Shown here piece after piece: positions 1-6,323 of a DNA stretch of 13,495 nucleotides. The notes under the pieces are model-generated. The model saw nothing but the letters and a program-made list of their open reading frames with translations. It had not been told where the DNA came from and did no database searches. The position numbers and the translations under genes are program-made. How positions within the stretch are numbered: the first letter of the stretch is position 1; every line of letters starts with the position of its first letter. Source of the stretch: Nanobdellota archaeon (lineage in GTDB: Archaea > Nanobdellota > Nanobdellia > Woesearchaeales > UBA12501); NCBI GenBank assembly GCA_018812465.1, contig JAHJCS010000277.1, forward strand, positions 1 to 13,495, given 5' to 3'.

Positions 1-1353
1 GAAACTGCGAATGCAGCAGCTATGAACAAGGCAAACAATCTCATTGCAATAGTTGATGTGAACAGGCTTGGACAGTCACAGCAGACAATGCACGGCCATA
101 ACCTAGATGCTTACAGAAGAAAGTTTGAGGCATTCGGCTGGAATACTGCTGTCATAGACGGCCATGATGTTGATGCAATACTCAAAGCATTGAAGTCTTC
201 AGGCAAAGGAGACCAGCCTCTTGTGATACTTGCCAAGACAAGGAAAGGAAAAGGATTCTCTGAAGCTGAAGGAAGAGAAGGATGGCATGGAAAGCCTTTT
301 GACAAGGATGTGATGCAGAGAGCTCTCAAGGAGATAAAGGCCAAAGGAGCTGATGCAAAACTGAAGTCACAGGTCAGATACAGGAAACTTCCTGAGATCA
401 ATTATTTAGGTTTCACAATAACAAATTATAATATAGGAGAGATGGTGGCAACAAGGAATGCTTTTGGCAATGCGCTTGTGAAGCTTGGCGAAGACTGCAA
501 AGAGACGGTTGTTGTAGATGGTGATGTCAAGAACTCCACTATGACAGACGGATTCTTCAAGAGATTCCCTGAAAGGTCTTTTGAATCATACATCGCAGAG
601 CAGAACATGATAGGCATGACAATGGGATTCTCTGCTGCAGGGCTTTTGCCTTTCACAGCAACATTCGCTGCTTTCCTCACAAGAGCCCATGATTTCATAA
701 GAATGGCCACATACTCAGGATCAAACATAAAGATCTGCGGAAGCCATGCAGGAATAAGCATTGGAGAGGATGGAGCATCGCAGATGGGGCTTGAGGATAT
801 CTCTATGTTCCTCAGCATGCCTGACTCACTCGTCCTATATCCAAGTGATGCTGTGTCAGCAGAGAAATGTGTGCAGATAATGGCAGCACACAATGGAATC
901 TCTTATCTTAGGACAACAAGATCAAAGACTCCAGTCATCTACAGCATCAATGATGAGTTCAAGGCAGGAGGCCTTAAGGTATTAAGGAAAAGCTCAAAGG
1001 ACAAAGCCCTTGTGATAGGAGCAGGAATAACCCTCCATGAAGCACTCAAGGCTTATGATAATCTCAAAAATAAGAATAAGAACATAAGAGTCATTGATTT
1101 GTACTCTGTAAGACCAGTTGATTCAGCGTTACTCATCAAGAATGCCAAAGAATGCAAAAACAGGGTGATTGTGGTAGAGGACCATTATTTTGGAGGCATT
1201 GGAGCTGTTGTGAAGGATGTTCTTGGCAAAGGATGCGAGATACAGCATCTTTATGTGAAGGATACACCCAGATCAGGAAGTCCTGAACAACTGATGAAGA
1301 AGTACTACATAGACAGCTCTGCAATAGTCAAGGCTGCAGGCAAATGGGCATAA
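1..1353 (+). CDS. tkt: transketolase, 5' end cut by window edge
   Basis: Transketolase moves two-carbon ketol units between sugar phosphates in the non-oxidative pentose phosphate pathway, using thiamine diphosphate (TPP). The frame is open from base 1, so the first internal ATG (base 22) is not the start; about 110-150 N-terminal residues should lie upstream. Visible parts in order: the end of the TPP-binding domain (IAIVDVNRLGQS, then AKTRKGKG and GWHGKPF), the pyrimidine-binding domain with VVVDGDVKNST and the catalytic-Glu motif YIAEQNM, and the C-terminal domain (VIDLYSVRPVD, VVEDHYFGGIGAV, TPRSGSPEQL). The NRLGQS and WHGKP signatures resemble the animal-type branch. Both halves are in one chain, whereas several archaea split them over two genes. 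It heads a run of plus-strand metabolic genes. The family call is secure; substrate range cannot be read from sequence. Confidence 0.96.
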   Translation, partial: ETANAAAMNKANNLIAIVDVNRLGQSQQTMHGHNLDAYRRKFEAFGWNTAVIDGHDVDAILKALKSSGKGDQPLVILAKTRKGKGFSEAEGREGWHGKPFDKDVMQRALKEIKAKGADAKLKSQVRYRKLPEINYLGFTITNYNIGEMVATRNAFGNALVKLGEDCKETVVVDGDVKNSTMTDGFFKRFPERSFESYIAEQNMIGMTMGFSAAGLLPFTATFAAFLTRAHDFIRMATYSGSNIKICGSHAGISIGEDGASQMGLEDISMFLSMPDSLVLYPSDAVSAEKCVQIMAAHNGISYLRTTRSKTPVIYSINDEFKAGGLKVLRKSSKDKALVIGAGITLHEALKAYDNLKNKNKNIRVIDLYSVRPVDSALLIKNAKECKNRVIVVEDHYFGGIGAVVKDVLGKGCEIQHLYVKDTPRSGSPEQLMKKYYIDSSAIVKAAGKWA

Positions 1354-1354
1354 T

Positions 1355-1429
1355 ATGACAGATCAATCATTGAAAGATAATATGGATATCAATAAGAAAG
1401 ATATCATATTGAATAAGGAGGTATCATAA
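1355..1429 (+). CDS. possible 24-aa leader peptide
   Basis: A short frame starts one base after the transketolase stop and ends one base before the next ATG (1431). It reads roughly MTDQSLKDNMDINKKD then IILNKEVS. It matches nothing I recognise. Its tail overlaps the strong ribosome-binding site of the next gene, so its only likely role would be translational coupling. It may equally be spacer DNA that happens to be open. Confidence 0.2.
   Translation: MTDQSLKDNMDINKKDIILNKEVS
1415..1422 (+). promoter_or_regulatory. strong ribosome-binding site of the Cys-rich gene
   Basis: AAGGAGGT sits 8 nt before the ATG at 1431. It is a near-perfect complement to the 16S 3' end and is the main reason to call the 43-aa frame a real gene. 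Confidence 0.75.
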
Positions 1430-1430
1430 G

Positions 1431-1562
1431 ATGGTAAAGAAGGTTTGTGAAGAATGCAGCGGAACAAACATCTGCCATGACTGCGGAGGATGCAAAGACT
1501 GCAAGAAGTGCACCTGCAAGGCCATAGAGGAGTCAGGCGGAGCAGAAGGAGAATCTGAATAA
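1431..1562 (+). CDS. 43-aa cysteine-rich metal-binding-type miniprotein
   Basis: This 43-residue protein carries eight cysteines, at residues 6, 9, 15, 18, 21, 24, 27 and 29. They form CxxC-type pairs (CEEC, CHDC, CKDC, CTC) with one histidine at 16. The spacing suggests one or two zinc sites or a metallothionein-like cluster. The last 13 residues are acidic and probably disordered. A strong AAGGAGGT site precedes the ATG, and a TATA-like box for the next gene starts just after the stop, so it is probably cotranscribed with transketolase. I do not recognise a family. A zinc-ribbon adaptor, a metal store or an iron-sulfur carrier are all possible. That it is a gene is likely; its function is unknown. 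Confidence 0.75.
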   Translation: MVKKVCEECSGTNICHDCGGCKDCKKCTCKAIEESGGAEGESE

Positions 1563-1564
1563 GA

Positions 1565-1572
1565 TTTTTATA
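1565..1572 (+). promoter_or_regulatory. TATA-like box before the 6-phosphogluconolactonase gene
   Basis: TTTTTATA would place a transcript start near 1595. That gives a short leader containing the AGGTG ribosome-binding site at 1607-1611, 6 nt before the ATG at 1618. It suggests this gene can be expressed apart from transketolase. Confidence 0.5.
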
Positions 1573-1617
1573 GATAACAGAACACAAATAAATAAGAAAG
1601 ATAAAAAGGTGTAAAAT

Positions 1618-2334
1618 ATGGTTAAGAGAGAAGTCATAAGCACAATATTCAATCAGGATGAGAAAGAGATATACCGAGGAGCCGCTGCAATAATACAGGG
1701 CGCAATAACAGACATCCTTGAGAATAAGGATCATGTTGTGCTTGCTGTTCCAGGAGGAAGAAGTGTGCCGAATGTATTCAGGCTGCTGAAAGAAAAGGAT
1801 ATCCCTTGGGAGAAAGTGCATATATTCATGGTTGATGAGAGGCTTGTACCTGTTGATGATAAAGAAAGCAATTATAGGCTTGCTAAAGAGGAATTTATAG
1901 ATTACCTTATCAAAAAGAAGAAGCTTCCAAAAGAGAATGCTCATCCATTCATACTTGATAATTCAAGTCCTGATAAAGGTATTGAAGCTTATGCACAGGA
2001 GCTTGACAGTCTTGGAGGAATGTATGATGTTGTCCTGCTGAGCGCAGGAGAAGACGGCCATGTAGGAGCATTATACCCAAACCATCATTCTGTTGAGGAT
2101 CAATCAGAGAAATTTATTGTGATGAATGACTCTCCAAAGCCGCCTCCAGACAGGATGACAATGTCAAGGAAGCTGCTGCTCAAAGCAAAGACAGCTCTGG
2201 TGCTTTTTGTGGGAGAATCAAAGAGAGAGGCTTTGCAGAAATTCCTTGATGAGAAAGTCAGCTTCAAACAGTGCCCTGCAAAGATGATTCAGGATATAAC
2301 TGACTCTTATGCCATGACTGATATGAGGATGTGA
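1618..2334 (+). CDS. pgl: 6-phosphogluconolactonase-type protein
   Basis: A 238-aa member of the 6-phosphogluconolactonase/glucosamine-6-phosphate isomerase fold, close to the usual DevB-type length. The family reaction is hydrolysis of 6-phosphogluconolactone in the oxidative pentose phosphate pathway. Motifs in order: the phosphate loop PGGRS (45-49), DERLVP (73-78) followed by SN (84-85), GEDGHVGALYP (144-154, equivalent to the usual GPDGHTASLFP) and SPKPPPDRMT (172-181). The last two favour the lactonase over the deaminase branch. The start is supported by AGGTG 6 nt upstream. The gene abuts nnrE with a 1-bp gap, and transketolase lies upstream, so the pentose phosphate assignment fits. 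No glucose-6-phosphate dehydrogenase or 6-phosphogluconate dehydrogenase is in the window. Confidence 0.88.
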   Translation: MVKREVISTIFNQDEKEIYRGAAAIIQGAITDILENKDHVVLAVPGGRSVPNVFRLLKEKDIPWEKVHIFMVDERLVPVDDKESNYRLAKEEFIDYLIKKKKLPKENAHPFILDNSSPDKGIEAYAQELDSLGGMYDVVLLSAGEDGHVGALYPNHHSVEDQSEKFIVMNDSPKPPPDRMTMSRKLLLKAKTALVLFVGESKREALQKFLDEKVSFKQCPAKMIQDITDSYAMTDMRM

Positions 2335-2335
2335 A

Positions 2336-3157
2336 ATGACAATTCCAACAGTGACAGCCCAGCAGATGAAAGAAGCAGACAGGATAATGACTGAGGATCT
2401 CAATATATCTGTGATCCAGATAATGGAGAATGCAGGAAGGCTTCTTGCAAATGCTGCTCAGGAGATCTTCAGTCCAAAAAGTGCTGTTGTCCTTGTAGGC
2501 CCAGGCAACAATGGAGCAGACGGGCTTGTCGCAGCAAGATATCTTCATAACAAAAATATAAATGTCGAGGTTGTGCTGAGCACTGATGAAGGAGATCTCA
2601 GCGAGATTGGCGCAGGCCATCTTGACACACTAAAAAGGATGGGCATTCCAGTAAGCAATAGCATAGGCAAGAGGCCTGATGTCTTCATTGACTGCCTTCT
2701 TGGATACAATGCAAAAGGAGCTCCGCATGGAAGAGTTGCTGAACTTATCAGGGAAGCGAAAGTCCTTGAATCCTCTGTGATATCATGCGATGTGCCGTCA
2801 GGATTCAACCTCACTTCTGGCCAATGGCATGATCCTGCTTTCAAAGGCTCTGTGTGCGTGACATTAGGATTGCCTAAGAAAGGCATGATCCTTAATTCTG
2901 GAATAAAAATGACACTAGTCGGAGATATTGGAATTCCTCCAGAAGTCTACAAAAAGATTGGCGTTGATGTTCCGAATATATTCCTGGACAAGGATCTTGT
3001 TGAGATAGCAAAGCAGGAAGATGAGGAGAGCATAACAGAAGAACAGCCTGAAGAAGATGCAGAGATTCCTGAAGAAGAATCAGATGATGATTCTGAAGAG
3101 GAATCAAATCAGTCAGATGACGGGCCTGATGATATGCCTTTCATAGAAAGCAATTGA
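2336..3157 (+). CDS. nnrE: NAD(P)HX epimerase with acidic C-terminal tail
   Basis: A 273-aa protein with a YjeF N-terminal domain, which epimerises damaged hydrated NADH/NADPH so that a partner dehydratase can repair it. Motifs: MENAGR (30-35), the nucleotide loop GPGNNGADGL (55-64), the Asp-containing segment IDCLLGY (118-124) and CDVPSG (151-156). The dehydratase domain (NnrD), often fused in archaea and bacteria, is absent. Instead residues from about 227 to the end are mostly Glu, Asp and Ser, probably a disordered tail. Translation is probably coupled to the lactonase gene because only 1 bp separates them. The domain call is strong; the tail's role is unknown. The dehydratase may be encoded elsewhere. 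Confidence 0.9.
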   Translation: MTIPTVTAQQMKEADRIMTEDLNISVIQIMENAGRLLANAAQEIFSPKSAVVLVGPGNNGADGLVAARYLHNKNINVEVVLSTDEGDLSEIGAGHLDTLKRMGIPVSNSIGKRPDVFIDCLLGYNAKGAPHGRVAELIREAKVLESSVISCDVPSGFNLTSGQWHDPAFKGSVCVTLGLPKKGMILNSGIKMTLVGDIGIPPEVYKKIGVDVPNIFLDKDLVEIAKQEDEESITEEQPEEDAEIPEEESDDDSEEESNQSDDGPDDMPFIESN

Positions 3158-3190
3158 TCAAGTGTCGATATCGTGATTCCTGACATAATA

Positions 3191-3199
3191 TTTATATAA
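3191..3199 (+). promoter_or_regulatory. TATA-like box for the redox pair
   Basis: TTTATATAA lies in the 113-bp gap after nnrE. A second candidate, AGTATATAA (3232-3240), is nearer the gene. An AAGGTGA ribosome-binding site is at 3261-3267, just before the ATG at 3271. The redox pair therefore probably has its own promoter. Confidence 0.5.
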
Positions 3200-3270
3200 T
3201 AATATAGAATATCAATAACCAGTATCAGGTCAGTATATAAGAATCATAAATGACTCCAAAAAGGTGAACC

Positions 3271-3540
3271 ATGAACAGGAACACACTTAATTATATGATT
3301 GACATTGGACTTGCGATAACATTCTTGATATCATCTGTCACAGGAATAATAAAATTCAAGCAGATATTCAGGATAACAGGAATAAGCTACAGTTCTCTGC
3401 CGATGTATGAGATATCTGTTCTGCATGACTGGTCTGGAATCATCATGGCTCTGCTTGTACTGATCCATATTGTGCTGCACTGGAGCTGGATTGTCTGCAC
3501 AACAAAGGGCTTCTTCAACAAGGGTAAAAAATGCAAGTGA
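3271..3540 (+). CDS. two-helix membrane cytochrome-b-like protein (DUF4405-like)
   Basis: An 89-aa membrane protein with two predicted transmembrane helices (about residues 8-27 and 54-76), the first followed by a short polar stretch. Histidines at 52 (HDWSG), 66 and 70 (HIVLHW) sit at or in the second helix, as in small heme-b proteins of the DUF4405 type. It probably carries electrons between the membrane and the molybdoenzyme encoded next, since the two genes overlap by 10 bp. An AAGGTGA site precedes the ATG. The C-terminus is lysine-rich and probably cytoplasmic. The membrane topology is clear; heme binding is inferred from histidine placement and context. Confidence 0.75.
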   Translation: MNRNTLNYMIDIGLAITFLISSVTGIIKFKQIFRITGISYSSLPMYEISVLHDWSGIIMALLVLIHIVLHWSWIVCTTKGFFNKGKKCK

Positions 3541-4181
3541 AACCAGTTATAATGATTCTGTTGTTGATTCTTTTAGTTGGCTGCACCCCAAAAGAGATAA
3601 AAGAGCTTAAAGCTGCTGAAGTGAGAGATTATGAAGGAGAGAAGCTCGGCTCTTTAGGCGATTTCAGGGAGAACTCTATCAAAGGAGTGCAGCATGTTGA
3701 TATTGATTCTTACAGGCTTGGAATAACAGGCCTTGTTGAAGAGCCACAGTCATTCACATATGAGGAAGTGATCTCTAACCAGAGATATTCAAAGATTGTC
3801 AGGATATACTGTGTTGAAGGATGGGATGTCAACATATTATGGGAGGGTGTTCTTGTAAGAGACCTTATCTCCAAGGCAGGCGTCATGCCCCAGGCAAACA
3901 CAATAATATTCCATGCTTATGATGGATATACAACATCTTTCCCTCTGAATTATGTGATGGATAATGAGATAATCATTGCTTACAAGATGAATGATGTCAC
4001 AATACCTCCGGAGAGAGGCTTCCCATTCCAGCTTGTCGCAGAAGACAAATGGGGATATAAATGGATAAAATGGATAACAGGTATAGAGCTGTCAAACAAC
4101 ACAGATTATAGGGGCACATGGGAATCAGCAGGATATAATAATCTGGGTAGTCTTGAAGGCCCAAAGTTTGAGAGAGGATAG
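3531..4181 (+). CDS. lipoprotein with sulfite-oxidase/YedY-type molybdopterin domain
   Basis: A 216-aa protein with a hydrophobic signal and lipobox (LLVGC, Cys18), so it is probably exported and anchored by lipid outside the membrane. Residues about 60-190 match the oxidoreductase molybdopterin-binding domain. RIYCVEGW holds the expected molybdenum ligand Cys94, followed by GYTTSFPL (132-139) and GFPFQL...WGYKWIKWITGIEL (163-187). The dimerisation domain of eukaryotic sulfite oxidase is absent, as in YedY (MsrP). AGGGT lies 5 nt before the ATG, inside the upstream gene. The pairing with a small membrane cytochrome recalls MsrPQ. There is no twin-arginine motif, although proteins of this family usually leave the cell folded by Tat. 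The substrate is unknown. Confidence 0.85.
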   Translation: MQVKPVIMILLLILLVGCTPKEIKELKAAEVRDYEGEKLGSLGDFRENSIKGVQHVDIDSYRLGITGLVEEPQSFTYEEVISNQRYSKIVRIYCVEGWDVNILWEGVLVRDLISKAGVMPQANTIIFHAYDGYTTSFPLNYVMDNEIIIAYKMNDVTIPPERGFPFQLVAEDKWGYKWIKWITGIELSNNTDYRGTWESAGYNNLGSLEGPKFERG

Positions 4182-4221
4182 GACCACAATCCCGTATCTC
4201 AGAGCCTTCTGAATAGCAATA

Positions 4222-4229
4222 TTTATATA
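4222..4229 (+). promoter_or_regulatory. TATA-like box before the 85-aa gene
   Basis: TTTATATA lies about 70 nt before the ATG at 4294. It would give a leader of about 40 nt with no clear ribosome-binding site. Confidence 0.45.
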
Positions 4230-4293
4230 ACATTTTTGTATAATCCAGCCAAAAGAGAGTGAGACATAAATTATCATAGTTGTTGTGGTAAAT

Positions 4294-4551
4294 ATGCCTG
4301 AAAAAGTATATGAAAGCGATGGATGCTGTGTAACAGTATGCAGAAAACAAGAAAGGTATTATGCTGGCCTTACTGAAGAAGAAGTTGTCAGAAGAGTCAT
4401 AGAGGATTTCTGGTTTAATTCAGTCAGTGCAATGGGAAGCCAGGGAAAAGAGGCTTTGGGCGATAGAGTCTCAATTGGGCCTTACAAAACTAGACCAAAA
4501 GAAAAAGATCATCAGTATCATCCTGGAAATCCGGGTTCACCGGGTTTATAG
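4294..4551 (+). CDS. hypothetical 85-aa protein
   Basis: An unrecognised small protein. The N-terminal part has a cysteine cluster (GCCVTVC) and then a predicted amphipathic helix (GLTEEEVVRRVIEDFW). The C-terminal third is polar and ends in PGNPGSPG, a short Gly/Pro run that is probably disordered. I chose ATG 4294; an in-frame GTG at 4285 would add three residues. The gene has its own TATA-like box and sits alone between the molybdoenzyme and the phosphoglycerate mutase. A balanced amino-acid composition and lack of competing frames support coding. No function is proposed. Confidence 0.55.
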   Translation: MPEKVYESDGCCVTVCRKQERYYAGLTEEEVVRRVIEDFWFNSVSAMGSQGKEALGDRVSIGPYKTRPKEKDHQYHPGNPGSPGL

Positions 4552-4614
4552 AATAGTATACCGGAAATGTTGAGAATTCTTATCAAGAGATTGCTGGTTT
4601 GATATCATCAAAAA

Positions 4615-4623
4615 CTATATAAA
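4615..4623 (+). promoter_or_regulatory. TATA-like box; leaderless start of phosphoglycerate mutase
   Basis: CTATATAAA is centred about 27 nt before the ATG at 4646, the spacing expected when transcription begins at the start codon. No ribosome-binding site is visible. This supports the long form of the enzyme with its lysine-rich extension over the shorter internal start. Confidence 0.65.
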
Positions 4624-4645
4624 CAGCAATTCTAACCTTATTCTT

Positions 4646-6268
4646 ATGCCGAAGAAAAAGAGGAAAAAGGCTAAGCAGAACAGGCCAAAGGCTAAGAAAG
4701 CCAGGCAAAACAGGTCCAAGGCAAAGCCTGATAGCAAGGCAAAGAACACAAAGACTTCTCTACAGGTTCCTAAGCTAAAGAAAGCTCCTTTAAGACTCGA
4801 GAATGTTATGCTTATAGTCATGGATGGCTGGGGAATAAGGGCCTCAAAAAAAGACAATGCAGTAAAGCTTGCTCACACGCCGAATATTGATTTCATAGCA
4901 AAGCATTATCCTGCAGGAATACTGTGCGCTTCTGACGGCTGTGTCGGCCTGCCAAAAGGACAGATGGGCAACAGCGAAGTCGGCCACATGAACATAGGCG
5001 CTGGAAGGGTTGTGGGACAGGAGCTTGTTATAATATCAAAGTCAATAAAGAACAGGAGTTTCTTCAGGAACAAAGCATTGAATGATGCTTTTAAGAAAGG
5101 CAATAGTGTACATATAATGGGGCTGCTTTCTGATGGAGGAATACACTCTCACATAGAACATCTGTATGCTCTGCTCAAGATGGCCAGGAAATACAAGAAG
5201 TATGTCCATCTTCATGCATTCCTTGACGGAAGAGACACCCCAAAGAGATCTGCTTTAAAATATATCAAAGCAGTCAGCAAAAGACTCAAAGGCATAGGAG
5301 AGATTGCGACAATCTCAGGCAGGTATTATGCAATGGACAGAGACAGAAGGTGGGACAGGACAGAGAAAGCCTACAACTGCATTGTACTAGGACAGGGAAC
5401 ATACTCCCAGGATGTTTTTGACGGACTGAATGAGGCTTATAGAAGAGGGGAGAATGATGAATTTGTCCAGCCCACACTCACATCCCTGACATACAAAGGG
5501 ATATATGATGGAGATTCAGTGATATTCTTCAATTTCAGGGAGGACAGGGCAAGGCAGCTGACTAATGCCTTCATTGAGAAGGAATTCCTTGATTTCAGAA
5601 GAGAGAAGAAGAATGTATTTTTTGTAGAGATGGTGAGATATGAGAAGAATGACAAGACAGCTGTGGCATTTGAGCAGCTCAGCCCTCCAAATGTTCTTGG
5701 AGAGATAATAAGCCAGAACAAGATGAAGCAGCTAAGGATAGCAGAGACAGAGAAATACGCGCATGTTACCTTCTTCTTCAATGGATCAAGAGAGACTCCA
5801 TTCCCAGGAGAGAGCAGGATACTTGTGCCATCACCAAAAGTAGCCACTTATGACCTGCAGCCTGAGATGAGCGCAGCAAAGATAAAAGAAGAGGTCATAA
5901 GAAGCATAAAGACAAAGCAGTACAATCTGATAATACTAAATTTCGCAAACCCTGATATGGTAGGCCATTCAGGAATGCTTGATGCAGCGATAAAGGCGTG
6001 CGAGACAGTTGATTCCTGTGTTGGAGAGATAGTAAAAGAGATGCTTGCCATAAACGGAGCAGCAGTCATAATAGCAGACCATGGAAATGCAGAGGAGATG
6101 GCTGGTCCCAAGGCAACAACACATACAACAAACCCTGTTCCATTCATGCTGGTATCCAATTATAGGTACAAGATAAAGAAGAGAGGTGCATTGTGCAATG
6201 TTGCTCCGACAATCCTTAAGCTGCTTGGAGTAAAGAGGCCTAAAGAGATGGATAGTGGAATGTTATAA
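4646..6268 (+). CDS. gpmI: cofactor-independent phosphoglycerate mutase with basic N-terminal extension
   Basis: Interconverts 3- and 2-phosphoglycerate in glycolysis and gluconeogenesis through a phosphoserine intermediate and two metal ions. The 540-aa protein has all GpmI signatures: metal Asp60 in IVMDGWG, catalytic Ser110 in GQMGNSEVGH, DGRDTP (194-199), GRYYAMDRDRRWDR (225-238), NFREDRARQ (296-304), Asp437/His441 in NPDMVGH, ADHGN (477-481) and His493 in THTTNPVP. It is the bacterial-type GpmI, not the archaeal ApgM. Ser110 lies about 48 residues later than in typical GpmI, because residues 1-48 form an added tail rich in Lys, Arg, Ala and Gln (KAKQNR and KKARQNR repeats). A TATA box 27 nt upstream supports this start. 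The tail may bind RNA, DNA or ribosomes; its role is unknown. Confidence 0.96.
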   Translation: MPKKKRKKAKQNRPKAKKARQNRSKAKPDSKAKNTKTSLQVPKLKKAPLRLENVMLIVMDGWGIRASKKDNAVKLAHTPNIDFIAKHYPAGILCASDGCVGLPKGQMGNSEVGHMNIGAGRVVGQELVIISKSIKNRSFFRNKALNDAFKKGNSVHIMGLLSDGGIHSHIEHLYALLKMARKYKKYVHLHAFLDGRDTPKRSALKYIKAVSKRLKGIGEIATISGRYYAMDRDRRWDRTEKAYNCIVLGQGTYSQDVFDGLNEAYRRGENDEFVQPTLTSLTYKGIYDGDSVIFFNFREDRARQLTNAFIEKEFLDFRREKKNVFFVEMVRYEKNDKTAVAFEQLSPPNVLGEIISQNKMKQLRIAETEKYAHVTFFFNGSRETPFPGESRILVPSPKVATYDLQPEMSAAKIKEEVIRSIKTKQYNLIILNFANPDMVGHSGMLDAAIKACETVDSCVGEIVKEMLAINGAAVIIADHGNAEEMAGPKATTHTTNPVPFMLVSNYRYKIKKRGALCNVAPTILKLLGVKRPKEMDSGML

Positions 6269-6270
6269 AT
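6263..6270 (+). promoter_or_regulatory. possible TATA box for the structured RNA
   Basis: TTATAAAT overlaps the mutase stop codon. It would start a transcript near 6294, about 30 nt before the folded core at 6324. Weak evidence: a terminator-like hairpin lies between the two, so the RNA's true 5' end is uncertain. Confidence 0.25.
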
Positions 6271-6289
6271 ATTTGATTTCTTAGTTATT

Positions 6290-6323
6290 TGCACTTGAAG
6301 TACTTTATTATTGTGCATTTTTT
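6290..6323 (+). terminator. hairpin plus T run after phosphoglycerate mutase
   Basis: TGCAC (6290-6294) pairs with GTGCA (6313-6317), and six T follow (6318-6323). It could end the mutase transcript, or it could be a 5' hairpin of the RNA that follows. The stem is only 5 bp. Confidence 0.4.

Noticed and set aside
1363..1944. A 193-aa minus-strand frame across the gap after transketolase.
   Set aside because: It is antisense to the Cys-rich gene and the start of the lactonase, and no start signal supports it.
4183..4289. Inverted repeat ACCACAA / TTGTGGT flanking the gap before the 85-aa gene.
   Set aside because: Only 7 bp over a distance of about 100 nt; expected by chance in a window of this size.
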